The notes under the pieces are model-generated. The model was not told the DNA's origin, did not search any database, and worked only from the letters and a program-made list of their open reading frames with translations. The translations under genes and the position numbers were made by a program. From NCBI GenBank assembly GCA_945901035.1, contig CAMDKN010000005.1, positions 1 to 17,769 of the forward strand: 17,769 nt of DNA, given 5' to 3'. This document shows, one piece after another, positions 7,180 through 12,971 of this stretch (position 1 is its first letter; each line of letters starts with the position of its first letter). Source of the stretch: Gulosibacter massiliensis. GTDB taxonomy: Bacteria; Actinomycetota; Actinomycetes; Actinomycetales; Microbacteriaceae.

Positions 7180-8568
7180 ATGACGACTCCCGAATCCAAC
7201 CAATCCCCTCTGTCCCTGTGGCATGACGACCCGACGCTGGACCCGTTTCGTTCGTCTCCGCTTTCCGGTGACATCGACGTCGACGTGGCGATTGTCGGTG
7301 CGGGATATACCGGTTTGTGGACCGCTTATTTCCTGCTCAAAGAAAACCCAACACTCAACGTGGTCATCTGCGAGGCAGAGACTGTCGGATTCGGCGCCTC
7401 GGGTCGAAACGGCGGCTGGTGCTCGGCACTCTTTCCTGCGTCGATGAAAAAAATAGCGAGCCTCTCCTCACGAGACGAGGCCATCCGACTTCAACGAGCG
7501 ATGAACGCCTCCATTGCCGAAATGGGCGCGATCATCGCGGCGGAGAAAATCGACTGCGACTGGAAGCAGGGTGGATATGTGTCGCTCGCTCGAAACGAAG
7601 CCCAACTCGTTCGGTCACGCAACGAAGTCGCCGGGTGGAACTCATGGGGTTTCGGAAAAGACCACATGCAACTTCTCAGCAAGAAAGAGGCATCAGAACG
7701 CGCCAATGCCACGGAGGTTATCGGCGGCACATTTACGCCGAATTGTGCGGCTATGCACCCGGCAAAACTCGCCTCCGGCCTCGCTCGAGTGGTTCAAGGC
7801 CTCGGAGCGAAAATCTATGAACAGACGCGCGTGACGCAAATTGCCGAGCGCCGACTCGAGACCGAACGCGGAACCGTCCGGGCCGACGTCATCATCCGTG
7901 CCACCGAAGGATTCACCGCGGAGTTCAGAGAGTCCCACCGCGCCATCATTCCGATGTATTCACTGATGGTCGCTACCGAACCGCTGTCGAAATCGCAGTT
8001 GGCCGAAATCGGCCTAGGTGAGCGAGAAACGTTCTCGGACAAGAGGCACCTGCGAATTTACGGCCAACGCACGAAGGACGGTCGTCTCGCCTTCGGCGGA
8101 CGAGGAGCGCCCTACCACTACGGCTCGAGGGTCAGCCCAGCGTTCGATCGCGACGAGGGGGTTCACGACATGCTCCGCGGTATTCTGCGCGGACTGTTCC
8201 CCGTTCTCGGTGAAACCACATTCACCCACGCATGGGGCGGTAACCTCGGAATCCCCCGCGACTGGTATCCATCGGTCACCTTTGACCGTCGCACCGGGTT
8301 CGGCCAGGCCGGCGGTTACGTCGGTGATGGCGTCTCGACCGCGTACGTCGCGGGGAAAACTCTCGCCGCCGAAATCCTCGAGACCGATTCTGACATGCGG
8401 ACGCTTCCCTGGGTCGGTCGTCGTTCACCCAATTGGGAGATTGAGCCTCTTCGCTGGCTCGGTGTCAACGCGGTGACGCAAGCGTTTGCTCAATCAGATC
8501 GTGACGAAGCACGCACCGGTCGACCAGCAGGAATTGCATCTGCTGTCTGGCGATTCATCGGCCACTAG
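7180..8568 (+). CDS. FAD-dependent oxidoreductase, DAO family (amine/amino-acid oxidase type)
   Basis: This 462-residue flavoenzyme has a classic Rossmann start: VDVAIVGAGYTG (GxGxxG at 40-45) and the ribose-binding acidic residue Glu65 (VVICEAE). The GASGRNGGW motif (72-80) is typical of DAO-family oxidases such as gamma-glutamylputrescine oxidase PuuB. The second FAD-contacting region near the C-terminus reads GYVGDGVSTAYVAGKTLA. Family members oxidise the C-N bond of amines or N-methyl amino acids, releasing an aldehyde or imine. The gene is divergent from the permease/aldehyde dehydrogenase operon, which suggests an oxidase-then-dehydrogenase pathway. No Shine-Dalgarno is visible before ATG 7180 and no better in-frame start exists. 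It ends tail-to-tail with the quinone reductase, overlapping by 4 nt in a shared CTAG. The family is clear; the substrate is not. Confidence 0.9.
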   Translation: MTTPESNQSPLSLWHDDPTLDPFRSSPLSGDIDVDVAIVGAGYTGLWTAYFLLKENPTLNVVICEAETVGFGASGRNGGWCSALFPASMKKIASLSSRDEAIRLQRAMNASIAEMGAIIAAEKIDCDWKQGGYVSLARNEAQLVRSRNEVAGWNSWGFGKDHMQLLSKKEASERANATEVIGGTFTPNCAAMHPAKLASGLARVVQGLGAKIYEQTRVTQIAERRLETERGTVRADVIIRATEGFTAEFRESHRAIIPMYSLMVATEPLSKSQLAEIGLGERETFSDKRHLRIYGQRTKDGRLAFGGRGAPYHYGSRVSPAFDRDEGVHDMLRGILRGLFPVLGETTFTHAWGGNLGIPRDWYPSVTFDRRTGFGQAGGYVGDGVSTAYVAGKTLAAEILETDSDMRTLPWVGRRSPNWEIEPLRWLGVNAVTQAFAQSDRDEARTGRPAGIASAVWRFIGH

Positions 8569-9158
8569 CCGCGATTAGCATCCAGAAGTCGGTCGAGTTC
8601 GGTTTCGACCTTCGATATCGAGTCGGCGAGGTTCGGATTGTCGATCGTGTCGTCGAGAACGAAGGTTCGGCTCGTTTCGATTCCGCAATAGGCGGCTATT
8701 CCGTCATTGAGTTGTCGCTCGAAAGCATCGATGTGCCCGCGCTTGTCGAGTGCGGGTCGATCGAGACCAGCGAGAGCGACCCACAGCACTGCGGAGGCAT
8801 TCGCGTGAACGTCATCACCGTACATGCGGCCGTGATTCCACACCCGATCTATGTAGCCTTTGAGCATCGCGGGCATCGCGTACCACCAAAGAGGGAATAC
8901 GACGACAATCACATCGGCCCGCTGCACTCGACCGGCTAGCTCTTCGACGATTGGTGAATACGACTTCTGGGGATTATCCCAATCCGGCTCATCGGGTTCG
9001 CGAAGAACGGGATCGAACCCCGAGCGATAGAGGTCGAGTTCGTCGACGTCGTAACCGCGACGGACGAGAGAGTCATTGACGGCTCGGACCAACGCAGACG
9101 TCAACGAGTCTTCTCGAGGGTGAGCCCACACGAGATGTGTGCGAAGTTTTATGGTCAT
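8565..9158 (-). CDS. Flavodoxin-fold NAD(P)H dehydrogenase (quinone)
   Basis: The protein has 197 residues of the Flavodoxin_2 family (MdaB/YwrO/KefG-like), FMN or FAD enzymes that reduce quinones by two electrons. Visible hallmarks are the LVWAHPREDSL phosphate-binding loop near the N-terminus, then VVFPLWWYAMPAMLKGYIDRVWNHGRMYG in the middle, and a C-terminal helical stretch. The frame stays open upstream to 9257, but that extension is translated tRNA-Phe sequence (the familiar VAQLVERSTENREVTGSTPVG artefact), so the start is ATG 9158. That ATG overlaps the last base of the tRNA-Phe CCA end, leaving no room for a separate ribosome site. The gene is probably transcribed through from the tRNA cluster. 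Function as a soluble quinone or nitro-reductase is inferred from the family. Confidence 0.88.
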   Translation of the reverse strand: MTIKLRTHLVWAHPREDSLTSALVRAVNDSLVRRGYDVDELDLYRSGFDPVLREPDEPDWDNPQKSYSPIVEELAGRVQRADVIVVVFPLWWYAMPAMLKGYIDRVWNHGRMYGDDVHANASAVLWVALAGLDRPALDKRGHIDAFERQLNDGIAAYCGIETSRTFVLDDTIDNPNLADSISKVETELDRLLDANRG

Positions 9159-9233
9159 GGTGGCTCCGACGGGCGTCGATCCCGTGACCTCTCGATTTTC
9201 AGTCGAACGCTCTACCAACTGAGCTACAGAGCC
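9158..9233 (-). tRNA. tRNA-Phe (GAA)
   Basis: The 76-nt minus-strand sequence folds as a full cloverleaf. The acceptor GGCTCTG pairs with CGGAGCC with one G-U, and the D arm is GCTC/GAGC. The anticodon loop is CTGAAAA (GAA), the variable loop has 5 nt, and the T stem is ACGGG/CCCGT. The CCA end is encoded. The T loop reads ATCGACG, with A rather than T at position 54. The last A of CCA is also the first base of the downstream quinone reductase start codon. Confidence 0.97.
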
Positions 9234-9235
9234 AA

Positions 9236-9250
9236 GGAGCGTATCGCTCC
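9236..9250 (-). other. Small hairpin just upstream of tRNA-Phe
   Basis: GGAGCG-TAT-CGCTCC forms a perfect 6-bp stem with a 3-nt loop, two bases before the tRNA-Phe 5' end. It may guide processing of the tRNA precursor or separate the tRNAs during folding. No T tract follows it on the minus strand. Confidence 0.5.
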
Positions 9251-9254
9251 TAGA

Positions 9255-9282
9255 CAAAAGAGCCTCTCGCGAAAGAGACTCT
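9255..9282 (-). terminator. Terminator-like hairpin between tRNA-Asp and tRNA-Phe
   Basis: On the minus strand AGAGTCTCT pairs with AGAGGCTCT over 9 bp (one G-U) around a 6-nt TTCGCG loop, and is followed by TTTTG. It lies 8 nt after tRNA-Asp. The short U run suggests partial termination or a processing signal rather than a full stop, because only 21 nt separate it from tRNA-Phe. Confidence 0.5.
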
Positions 9283-9290
9283 GACGTCCG

Positions 9291-9364
9291 CGACCCTGAC
9301 GGGACTTGAACCCGCGACCTCCGCCGTGACAGGGCGGCACGCTAACCAACTGCGCTACAGGGCC
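9291..9364 (-). tRNA. tRNA-Asp (GTC)
   Basis: The 74-nt cloverleaf lies on the minus strand. Acceptor GGCCCTG pairs with CAGGGTC, the anticodon stem is CCGCC/GGCGG, and the loop CTGTCAC gives anticodon GTC. The T loop is TTCAAGT and the discriminator is G. CCA is not encoded; CGG follows. It sits 26 nt downstream of tRNA-Glu, so both are probably one transcript. Confidence 0.97.
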
Positions 9365-9390
9365 TTGCTTATTGAATTATGGACCTACCG

Positions 9391-9463
9391 TGACCCCAAC
9401 GGGATTCGAACCCGTGCTACTGCCGTGAAAGGGCAGCGTCCTAGGCCACTAAACGATGGGGCC
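9391..9463 (-). tRNA. tRNA-Glu (TTC)
   Basis: The 73-nt cloverleaf lies on the minus strand. Acceptor GGCCCCA pairs with TGGGGTC, the anticodon loop CTTTCAC gives TTC, and the T loop is the consensus TTCGAAT. The discriminator is A and CCA is not encoded. It is the first tRNA of the Glu-Asp-Phe cluster. Confidence 0.97.
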
Positions 9464-9496
9464 GTGTCATGCCTCCGAGGATGCGCAACCTTGCCG

Positions 9497-9525
9497 AGTT
9501 TACGGGGAATTGTTCGCCCGCGCAA
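9497..9525 (-). promoter_or_regulatory. Putative promoter of the tRNA cluster
   Basis: Reading the minus strand, TTGCGC (9520-9525) lies 17 bp upstream of TAAACT (9497-9502), 33 nt before the tRNA-Glu 5' end. The -10 matches consensus at 4 of 6 bases, but the -35 only at TTG. Spacing and position suit a stable-RNA promoter; unconfirmed. Confidence 0.4.
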
Positions 9526-9570
9526 ACCGCCCGCCGCGACTCAATGACGGAAAAGCGCTCGATTCGCGTT

Positions 9571-9601
9571 TACCCTGAAAGAACAACTGTTTCAGAGGGG
9601 G
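9571..9601 (+). promoter_or_regulatory. Possible -10 and Shine-Dalgarno of the M23 peptidase gene
   Basis: TACCCT (9571-9576) fits TANNNT and would start transcription near 9583; no good -35 was found. The ribosome site GAGGGGGTGAT (9595-9605) is strongly complementary to the 16S 3' end and decides the start. The ATG at 9604 lies inside it, whereas the GTG at 9610 is 8 nt from the G-rich core. Confidence 0.35.
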
Positions 9602-9609
9602 TGATGGAC

Positions 9610-10803
9610 GTGCGCAAATTCTGGTTGGGTATCGCGGCGTTCGTTGCGGCCGTCGGTTTACTACTCGGATCCGTTGTCACGAACCAGATGGCCTTCGCCG
9701 TCGAATATCCGTCGTGGGCGGATGTTCTCAAGGCCCGCCAGAACATCGCTCTGAAAGAAAAGGCGATCGCCGAAATCAAGGGCATCATTCGCGGTCTGGA
9801 AAAAAAGTTAGAAGCGGCGACGGCGGAAGCACAACGTGTCGGCACGATTTACCAGGAGGCACAGCTGCTCTTTGACGAAGCGGCGTACAAGGCCGACATG
9901 TTGCAGGCTCAAGCCGATGAAGCCACAGAATCGGCGGATGCATCGCGAATTCGCGCAGGCCAGTTCGTGTCGGAACTCGCTCGGGTGGGAAACGTCAACA
10001 TCTCGACGAGCCTGCTGTCGGATGCGTCCGGTGCGGACGACCTGCTCAGCCGGCTCGGTTTCGCGTCGATCATCGCGTCCCAAGCGGACGGGATCTACCA
10101 GGCGGCAATCCGCGACAAGAACACCGCGCAGTCCTTGACGGACCAGGCGGAGGTCGCGAAAAGCGAACGCGACATTTTGCGCGATGCCGCCGAGGCGTCC
10201 TTCGAAATCGCACAGGACGCGGCCATCGCGGCCGAGAACGCGTTTCAGGAACAACAGGCCCATCAGGCGACACTGATGGCACAGTTGGCGACACTCGTCG
10301 AAAATCGGCGCGTCACGGAGCAGCAATATCAGGAAGGCGTCGAGGCCGGCGGAACCGCTGGAAGCGACCTCCCTCCGGGCGCGATTTCATCCAAAGGATG
10401 GGCGCGGCCGGCAGCCGGTTACATCTCGAGCAATTTTGGCTACCGGACACATCCGATTTATAACGTCGTGAGGTTGCATGCCGGCACCGATCTTGCGGGC
10501 GGTTGCGGTATCCCGATCTATGCCGCGCGCGGTGGGCAGGTCGTCTACGCCGGATGGAACGGCGGTTACGGAAACTTCATCCTCATCAACCACGGCGACG
10601 GAATCTCCACGGGCTACGCCCACATCGCGACCGGTAAAACCTTTGTGCGATACGGCGAGCAGGTGTCAACCGGCACGCACATCGCGAACGTCGGTTCGAC
10701 GGGTGGTTCGACCGGATGCCACCTTCACTTCGAAGTTCGGGAAGGCGGCAAGGCCATCAATCCGGTCCCCTTCATGAGGGGCAAGGGCATCACCCTCGGT
10801 TAG
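9610..10803 (+). CDS. Secreted M23 (LytM-type) peptidase with coiled coil
   Basis: The protein has 397 residues from GTG 9610; ATGs at 9604 and 9544 are alternatives, but the ribosome-site position favours GTG. It begins with a short basic stretch, a hydrophobic segment and an AFA-VEY signal-peptidase site, so it is exported. Residues about 30-235 are Ala/Glu/Gln-rich and predicted coiled coil, as in NlpD/EnvC/RipC-like hydrolase activators. The C-terminal M23 domain has a complete zinc set: His290 and Asp294 in RLHAGTDLAG, and the HLH pair at 371-373 in GCHLHFEV. It is therefore likely an active glycyl endopeptidase acting on cell-wall crosslinks. The only two cysteines, 299 and 370, both lie in this domain and may form a disulfide. 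It is divergent from the tRNA cluster and ends directly against the ppa stop. A role in cell division or wall remodelling is inferred. Confidence 0.92.
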   Translation: MRKFWLGIAAFVAAVGLLLGSVVTNQMAFAVEYPSWADVLKARQNIALKEKAIAEIKGIIRGLEKKLEAATAEAQRVGTIYQEAQLLFDEAAYKADMLQAQADEATESADASRIRAGQFVSELARVGNVNISTSLLSDASGADDLLSRLGFASIIASQADGIYQAAIRDKNTAQSLTDQAEVAKSERDILRDAAEASFEIAQDAAIAAENAFQEQQAHQATLMAQLATLVENRRVTEQQYQEGVEAGGTAGSDLPPGAISSKGWARPAAGYISSNFGYRTHPIYNVVRLHAGTDLAGGCGIPIYAARGGQVVYAGWNGGYGNFILINHGDGISTGYAHIATGKTFVRYGEQVSTGTHIANVGSTGGSTGCHLHFEVREGGKAINPVPFMRGKGITLG

Positions 10804-11292
10804 TTAGTGGCCGGATGCGAAGCGGGCGATTCCCTCTTCGACAATTTTCTCGGCCTCGGCGCGCCCCTGCCAGCCCTCGGTCTTGACCCACTTGTGGGGC
10901 TCGAGGTCTTTGTAGTGCTCGAAGAAGTGTTCGATTTCCTTCTTCGTGAACTCGGGGATGTCGTCGATGTCCTGGATGTGTGACCAGCGCACGTCCTTTT
11001 CGAGGACCGCGATGACCTTGGCGTCGCTGCCGCCGTCGTCGGTCATGTTGAACACGGCGACGGGGCGAACTTTCAGTCCGACCCCGGGGAAGAGGGGATA
11101 GTCGAGCAGCACGAGCACGTCGACCGGGTCGCCGTCGAGTCCGAGGGTGTTCTCGAAGTAGCCGTAATCGGTCGGGTACACGAACGACGTGAACAGGACG
11201 CGGTCGAGGTAGACGCGCCCGTTGTCGTGGTCAATCTCGTATTTGTTGCGGCTTCCCTTGGGGATTTCAATTACCGCGGCGTATCCGGTCAT
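10804..11292 (-). CDS. ppa: Inorganic pyrophosphatase (family I)
   Basis: The 162-residue soluble family I pyrophosphatase hydrolyses PPi to two phosphates, pulling biosynthetic reactions forward. It shows EIPKGSRNKYE at 9-19, the DGDPVD metal-binding signature at 53-58, the DYGYFENT substrate loop at 42-49, and DDIPEF plus KDLE further on. Length is normal for bacteria. ATG 11292 has a clear GAGGAG five nt upstream. Its stop abuts that of the M23 peptidase with no gap, and its 5' end is divergent from tilS. Confidence 0.97.
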   Translation of the reverse strand: MTGYAAVIEIPKGSRNKYEIDHDNGRVYLDRVLFTSFVYPTDYGYFENTLGLDGDPVDVLVLLDYPLFPGVGLKVRPVAVFNMTDDGGSDAKVIAVLEKDVRWSHIQDIDDIPEFTKKEIEHFFEHYKDLEPHKWVKTEGWQGRAEAEKIVEEGIARFASGH

Positions 11293-11323
11293 GGTGACTC
11301 CTCGTGTCGAAAAGGTTGTTCGA

Positions 11324-11331
11324 TAACCTTA
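11324..11331. promoter_or_regulatory. Superimposed divergent -10 elements of tilS and ppa
   Basis: TAACCTTA carries a -10-like TANNNT on each strand. TAACCT (11324-11329) serves plus-strand tilS and lies 6 nt before its GTG. TAAGGT (rc of 11326-11331) serves minus-strand ppa and gives a leader of about 27 nt containing its ribosome site. Good -35 elements are not visible on either side, so this is a prediction. Confidence 0.45.
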
Positions 11332-11335
11332 CCGA

Positions 11336-12343
11336 GTGACCGATACCCAGGATGAGCGACGGGGAAAACTGAGCCCGGCCGTCGCCGAGATTCGCTCGGC
11401 GGTCGCCGATTTTTTCGATCGACACCCCGTTTCGGACGGTGCGCTCGTTCTCGTCGCCGTGAGCGGCGGAGCCGATTCCCTCGCTCTCGCCCTCGCCGTA
11501 CGTTTCGTGGCGGGTAAACGCGGCCTCCGTGCCGGAGCAGTCGTGGTCGATCACGGCCTTCAATCGGACAGTGCGACCGTCGCCGACCGTGCGGCGTATG
11601 CGGCCCGCGCACGGGGACTCGACCCGGTTGAGGTTGTCGAAGTCGTCGTGGGAACCGAGGGCGGTCCCGAGGCCGCGGCTCGCGCGGCGCGATATGCAGC
11701 GCTGCGCGGGGAAGCCGAGCGCTTCGGCGCTTCGATGATTCTCACCGGCCACACCCGCAACGATCAGGCCGAAACGGTGTTGTTGGGCCTCGCCCGCGGA
11801 AGCGGCCCCGGAAGCCTTCGCGGAATGTCCGAGTTCGAGGACGGCATCGGACGGCCGCTGCTGGACGTCACACGCGAGACGACGCGCGTTGCGGCGCTCG
11901 CGGAAGGGCTCGACCCGTGGGACGACCCGCACAACACCGATGAGCGCTTCACGCGGGTGCGGGTTCGGCACAACGTTTTGCCCGCTCTCGAGAGCGAACT
12001 CGGTCCCGGGGTCGTCGACGCCCTCGCGCGAACCGCTAACCTCGTGCGCGATGACGACGACGCCCTCGACCTACTTGCCGCCGGCATGGCGCACCAGGTT
12101 CTCGGGGACGACCCGGTGTCGTTCACGGCCAGCGATGTGACATCCCGCCCGCGAGCGCTGCGCACCCGCATCATCCGAATCGCCGCCGAGCGGGCGTGGG
12201 GCACGACTTTGACGCTCGTGCAGACCCACGCGATCGACGCCCTTCTTATCGATTGGCACGGCCAAGGGGCGGTGGACGTGACCGGCGGTAGTGTGGTCAG
12301 GCACGACGGTCGAGTGGTGTTCACCCCAGCAAGCGAGGACTAA
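11336..12343 (+). CDS. tilS: tRNA(Ile)-lysidine synthetase
   Basis: The 335-residue enzyme converts the wobble cytidine of the CAU anticodon of tRNA-Ile2 to lysidine using ATP and lysine, letting it read AUA. The N-type PP-loop SGGADS at 43-48 is intact. VVDHGLQSDSA, the GHTRNDQAETVL helix and the RPLLDVTRETT stretch follow, all diagnostic of TilS. The long C-terminal extension of E. coli TilS is absent, as is usual in actinobacteria. The start is GTG 11336. No Shine-Dalgarno precedes it, but a TAACCT hexamer ends 6 nt upstream, so the mRNA is probably leaderless. hpt begins immediately after the stop (TAAATG). Confidence 0.95.
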   Translation: MTDTQDERRGKLSPAVAEIRSAVADFFDRHPVSDGALVLVAVSGGADSLALALAVRFVAGKRGLRAGAVVVDHGLQSDSATVADRAAYAARARGLDPVEVVEVVVGTEGGPEAAARAARYAALRGEAERFGASMILTGHTRNDQAETVLLGLARGSGPGSLRGMSEFEDGIGRPLLDVTRETTRVAALAEGLDPWDDPHNTDERFTRVRVRHNVLPALESELGPGVVDALARTANLVRDDDDALDLLAAGMAHQVLGDDPVSFTASDVTSRPRALRTRIIRIAAERAWGTTLTLVQTHAIDALLIDWHGQGAVDVTGGSVVRHDGRVVFTPASED

Positions 12344-12904
12344 ATGCGGTACGACGACGTTTCGGACGAACTTGACGAGATTCTCGTCACCGAAGAGCAG
12401 ATGTTGGCGCGATTGGCAGAACTCGCCCGCGAGGTCGAACGCGACTACGACGGTCATGACCTCCTGCTGGTGGGTGTTCTCAAAGGGGCGGTCATGGTCA
12501 TGAGCGACCTGTCGCGCGCACTCACTCGTCCCGTCCGAATGGACTGGATGGCCGTCTCGTCCTATGGCCACGGCACCACCTCAAGCGGTGTCGTTCGAAT
12601 CCTCAAAGACCTCGACACCGACATCGCGGGCAAGAACGTTTTGCTGGTCGAAGACATCATCGACACGGGCCTCACGTTGTCCTGGTTGCGGGACAACCTG
12701 CTGTCGCGCGGTGCGTTGACCGTCAAAATCCTTGCCGCGCTTCAGAAACCGGATGCGCTGAAGGTTGACATCGTGGCCGATTACCTCGGTTTCGACATTC
12801 CGAACAAGTTCGTCGTCGGGTACGGACTCGACTACGCCGAAAATTATCGTCATCTGCGCGACGTTGCGGTGTTGTCGCCACGCATGTACGCCGACAGCGA
12901 ATAA
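12344..12904 (+). CDS. hpt: Hypoxanthine phosphoribosyltransferase
   Basis: The 186-residue purine salvage enzyme makes IMP (and GMP) from hypoxanthine (guanine) and PRPP. Seen: the LKGA PPi loop at 46-49, the flexible SSYG loop at 72-75, the PRPP motif LLVEDIIDTGLTL at about 100-112, and the base-binding region with KFVVGYGLDYAENYR. Length is standard. Its ATG follows the tilS TAA with no spacer, so translation is probably coupled. The tilS-hpt-ftsH order is widespread in Gram-positives. Confidence 0.97.
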   Translation: MRYDDVSDELDEILVTEEQMLARLAELAREVERDYDGHDLLLVGVLKGAVMVMSDLSRALTRPVRMDWMAVSSYGHGTTSSGVVRILKDLDTDIAGKNVLLVEDIIDTGLTLSWLRDNLLSRGALTVKILAALQKPDALKVDIVADYLGFDIPNKFVVGYGLDYAENYRHLRDVAVLSPRMYADSE

Positions 12905-12971
12905 CCGAATTCGCGTCCACCTGTGACGAGTACGCTGGAACGACGTGTTCTAGACAGGAGCAAGGCGCAGT

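Noticed and set aside
6992..7183. Small plus-strand frame (63 codons; a 24-codon version from ATG 7109) ending ATGA over the oxidase start
   Set aside because: The ATGA overlap resembles a coupled leader peptide, but there is no ribosome site. The frame crosses the likely control elements, and the predicted transcript start (about 7151) lies downstream of its start codons.
9159..9257. N-terminal extension of the quinone reductase through the tRNA
   Set aside because: The extension translates tRNA-Phe, giving a well-known false peptide; the cloverleaf is complete, so the coding start is 9158.
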